In this document: piece by piece, positions 37,845 to 38,250 of the stretch
Position numbering within the stretch: position 1 is the stretch's first letter
Layout: the number at the start of each line of letters is the position of its first letter
IMG/VR virus record: IMGVR_UViG_3300025687_000129
Location: 1-38,250 of that record
Source: a virus
DNA: 38,250 nt
Direction: 5' to 3' (one strand)
Notes under the pieces: generated by a model
The model's database searches: none
Told to the model about the DNA's origin: nothing
What the model saw: only the letters and a program-made list of their open reading frames with translations
Translations under genes and position numbers: made by a program

Positions 37845-38210
37845 TCACAACCCTTTTGGCCTTGATGACACTCGCTTTTCTGGCTCGCTTGCTTCCGGGT
37901 CAATCTCAGTCCAGCCCAGCATTTTGCCAAACTCTGCCATTCGCTTGATCGCTGCCTGTTTCCTGCTCACCGCTGGATGCTGGTACACGCCCCCCTTTTC
38001 GGAAACGCACGTTGCTCCGGCAATTCCGATGTCATCAATCGATTGCCGGTAATCGTTGTATGCTTCGCAGTACAGTTCCAGAATCTGGATGTTGCTTTCG
38101 TCTAGTTTGCGTTCGGCGACGAGACGTTTACCAACACTTTTCCACTCATCGAAACCATACTTTCCGATGTGTTTTGGCGGCTGTGGCGTCTGCTTGTAGG
38201 GCTCACTCAT
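37845..38210 (-). CDS. terS: Terminase small subunit (P27 family)
   Basis: 121 residues. AKHIGKYGFDEWKSVGKRLV-like start (here PPKHIGKYGFDEWKSVGKRL), LELYCEAYNDYRQSIDDI and then NGG-like QHPAVSRKQAAIKRMAEFGK, ending PEKRVSSRPKGL, match P27-type small terminases. AAGGGG precedes the ATG. It recognises packaging sequences near the start of the late operon. Confidence 0.85.
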   Translation of the reverse strand: MSEPYKQTPQPPKHIGKYGFDEWKSVGKRLVAERKLDESNIQILELYCEAYNDYRQSIDDIGIAGATCVSEKGGVYQHPAVSRKQAAIKRMAEFGKMLGWTEIDPEASEPEKRVSSRPKGL

Positions 38211-38250
38211 AAACCTACCCCTTCAATGTGTGTAAAAAATGTGTGCGTTA
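38211..38250. other. Non-coding right end before the small terminase
   Basis: 40 nt holding the terS ribosome site and two ACACAT-type words in an A/T-rich stretch. If the molecule is circular this joins positions 1-85, giving a total gap of about 125 nt between HNH and terS, a likely home of cos. Confidence 0.3.

Noticed and set aside
1-38250. Integrase, CRISPR array, insertion sequence or rRNA
   Set aside because: None was found on either strand: no regularly spaced repeats, no recombinase motifs and no terminal inverted repeats.

Overview
The window reads as a tailed double-stranded DNA phage (siphovirus type, HK97-like head) of about 38 kb, and it may be a complete genome. Almost every gene is on the minus strand, packed with 4-nt stop/start overlaps and many GTG or TTG starts. 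The last minus-strand gene at the left edge is an HNH nuclease and the first at the right edge is the small terminase. In cos-type phages these two are neighbours, so the two ends probably join in a circle and the cut lies near the packaging site. The host is not stated. One gene (7357-7740) carries the short PDD...RLVYADWLEE domain that I know almost only from planctomycetes, so a planctomycete host is my best inference. No integrase, DNA polymerase, primase or CRISPR array was seen.

Layout in the direction of minus-strand transcription. (1) 38210-28017: small and large terminase, small membrane protein, portal, S49 protease, HK97 capsid, head-tail connectors, tail terminator, major tail protein, tail chaperones with a -1 frameshift site, tape measure. 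(2) 26602-23261: four further virion proteins, the last a propeller-like protein interrupted by an in-frame amber codon. (3) 22685-23243: the only plus-strand operon, three small genes including a ribbon-helix-helix-like regulator. (4) 22498-20675: a regulatory start region with a promoter, a 137-nt tRNA-like fold and a leader terminator, then small genes, an excisionase-like HTH protein, CsrA and a MazG-like enzyme around a repeat-rich gap. (5) 20229-16925: a DnaA domain-IV-like protein, HTH protein, lambda-type (YqaJ) exonuclease, a protein resembling the RNA polymerase alpha C-terminal domain, and small genes. (6) 16925-9188: two PP-loop (PAPS-reductase-like) enzymes, a SNF2-like helicase with an overlapping beta-class DNA methyltransferase, a ParB-like HTH protein carrying a perfect 24-bp palindrome, and a DEAD-type helicase split into two ORFs. 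(7) 9191-6700: small genes, a PD-(D/E)XK-like nuclease and an HTH protein. (8) 6575-86: promoter, leader terminator, small membrane proteins, a papain-like cysteine protease, a holin-like protein, three tail or adhesin proteins and the HNH nuclease.

Regulation is the most unusual aspect. At four places (6.6, 14.5, 22.3 and 33.3 kb) a sigma70-like promoter is followed by a short leader and an intrinsic terminator whose U-tract runs almost directly into the Shine-Dalgarno of the next gene. At 14.5 kb a 29-codon leader ORF is translated straight through the terminator. The phage also encodes CsrA (an RNA-leader binding regulator), an alpha-CTD-like protein and an HTH protein in the position of a lambda Q gene. 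Together these suggest control of late, capsid, modification and early genes by transcription read-through of leader terminators. This is inference from sequence only.
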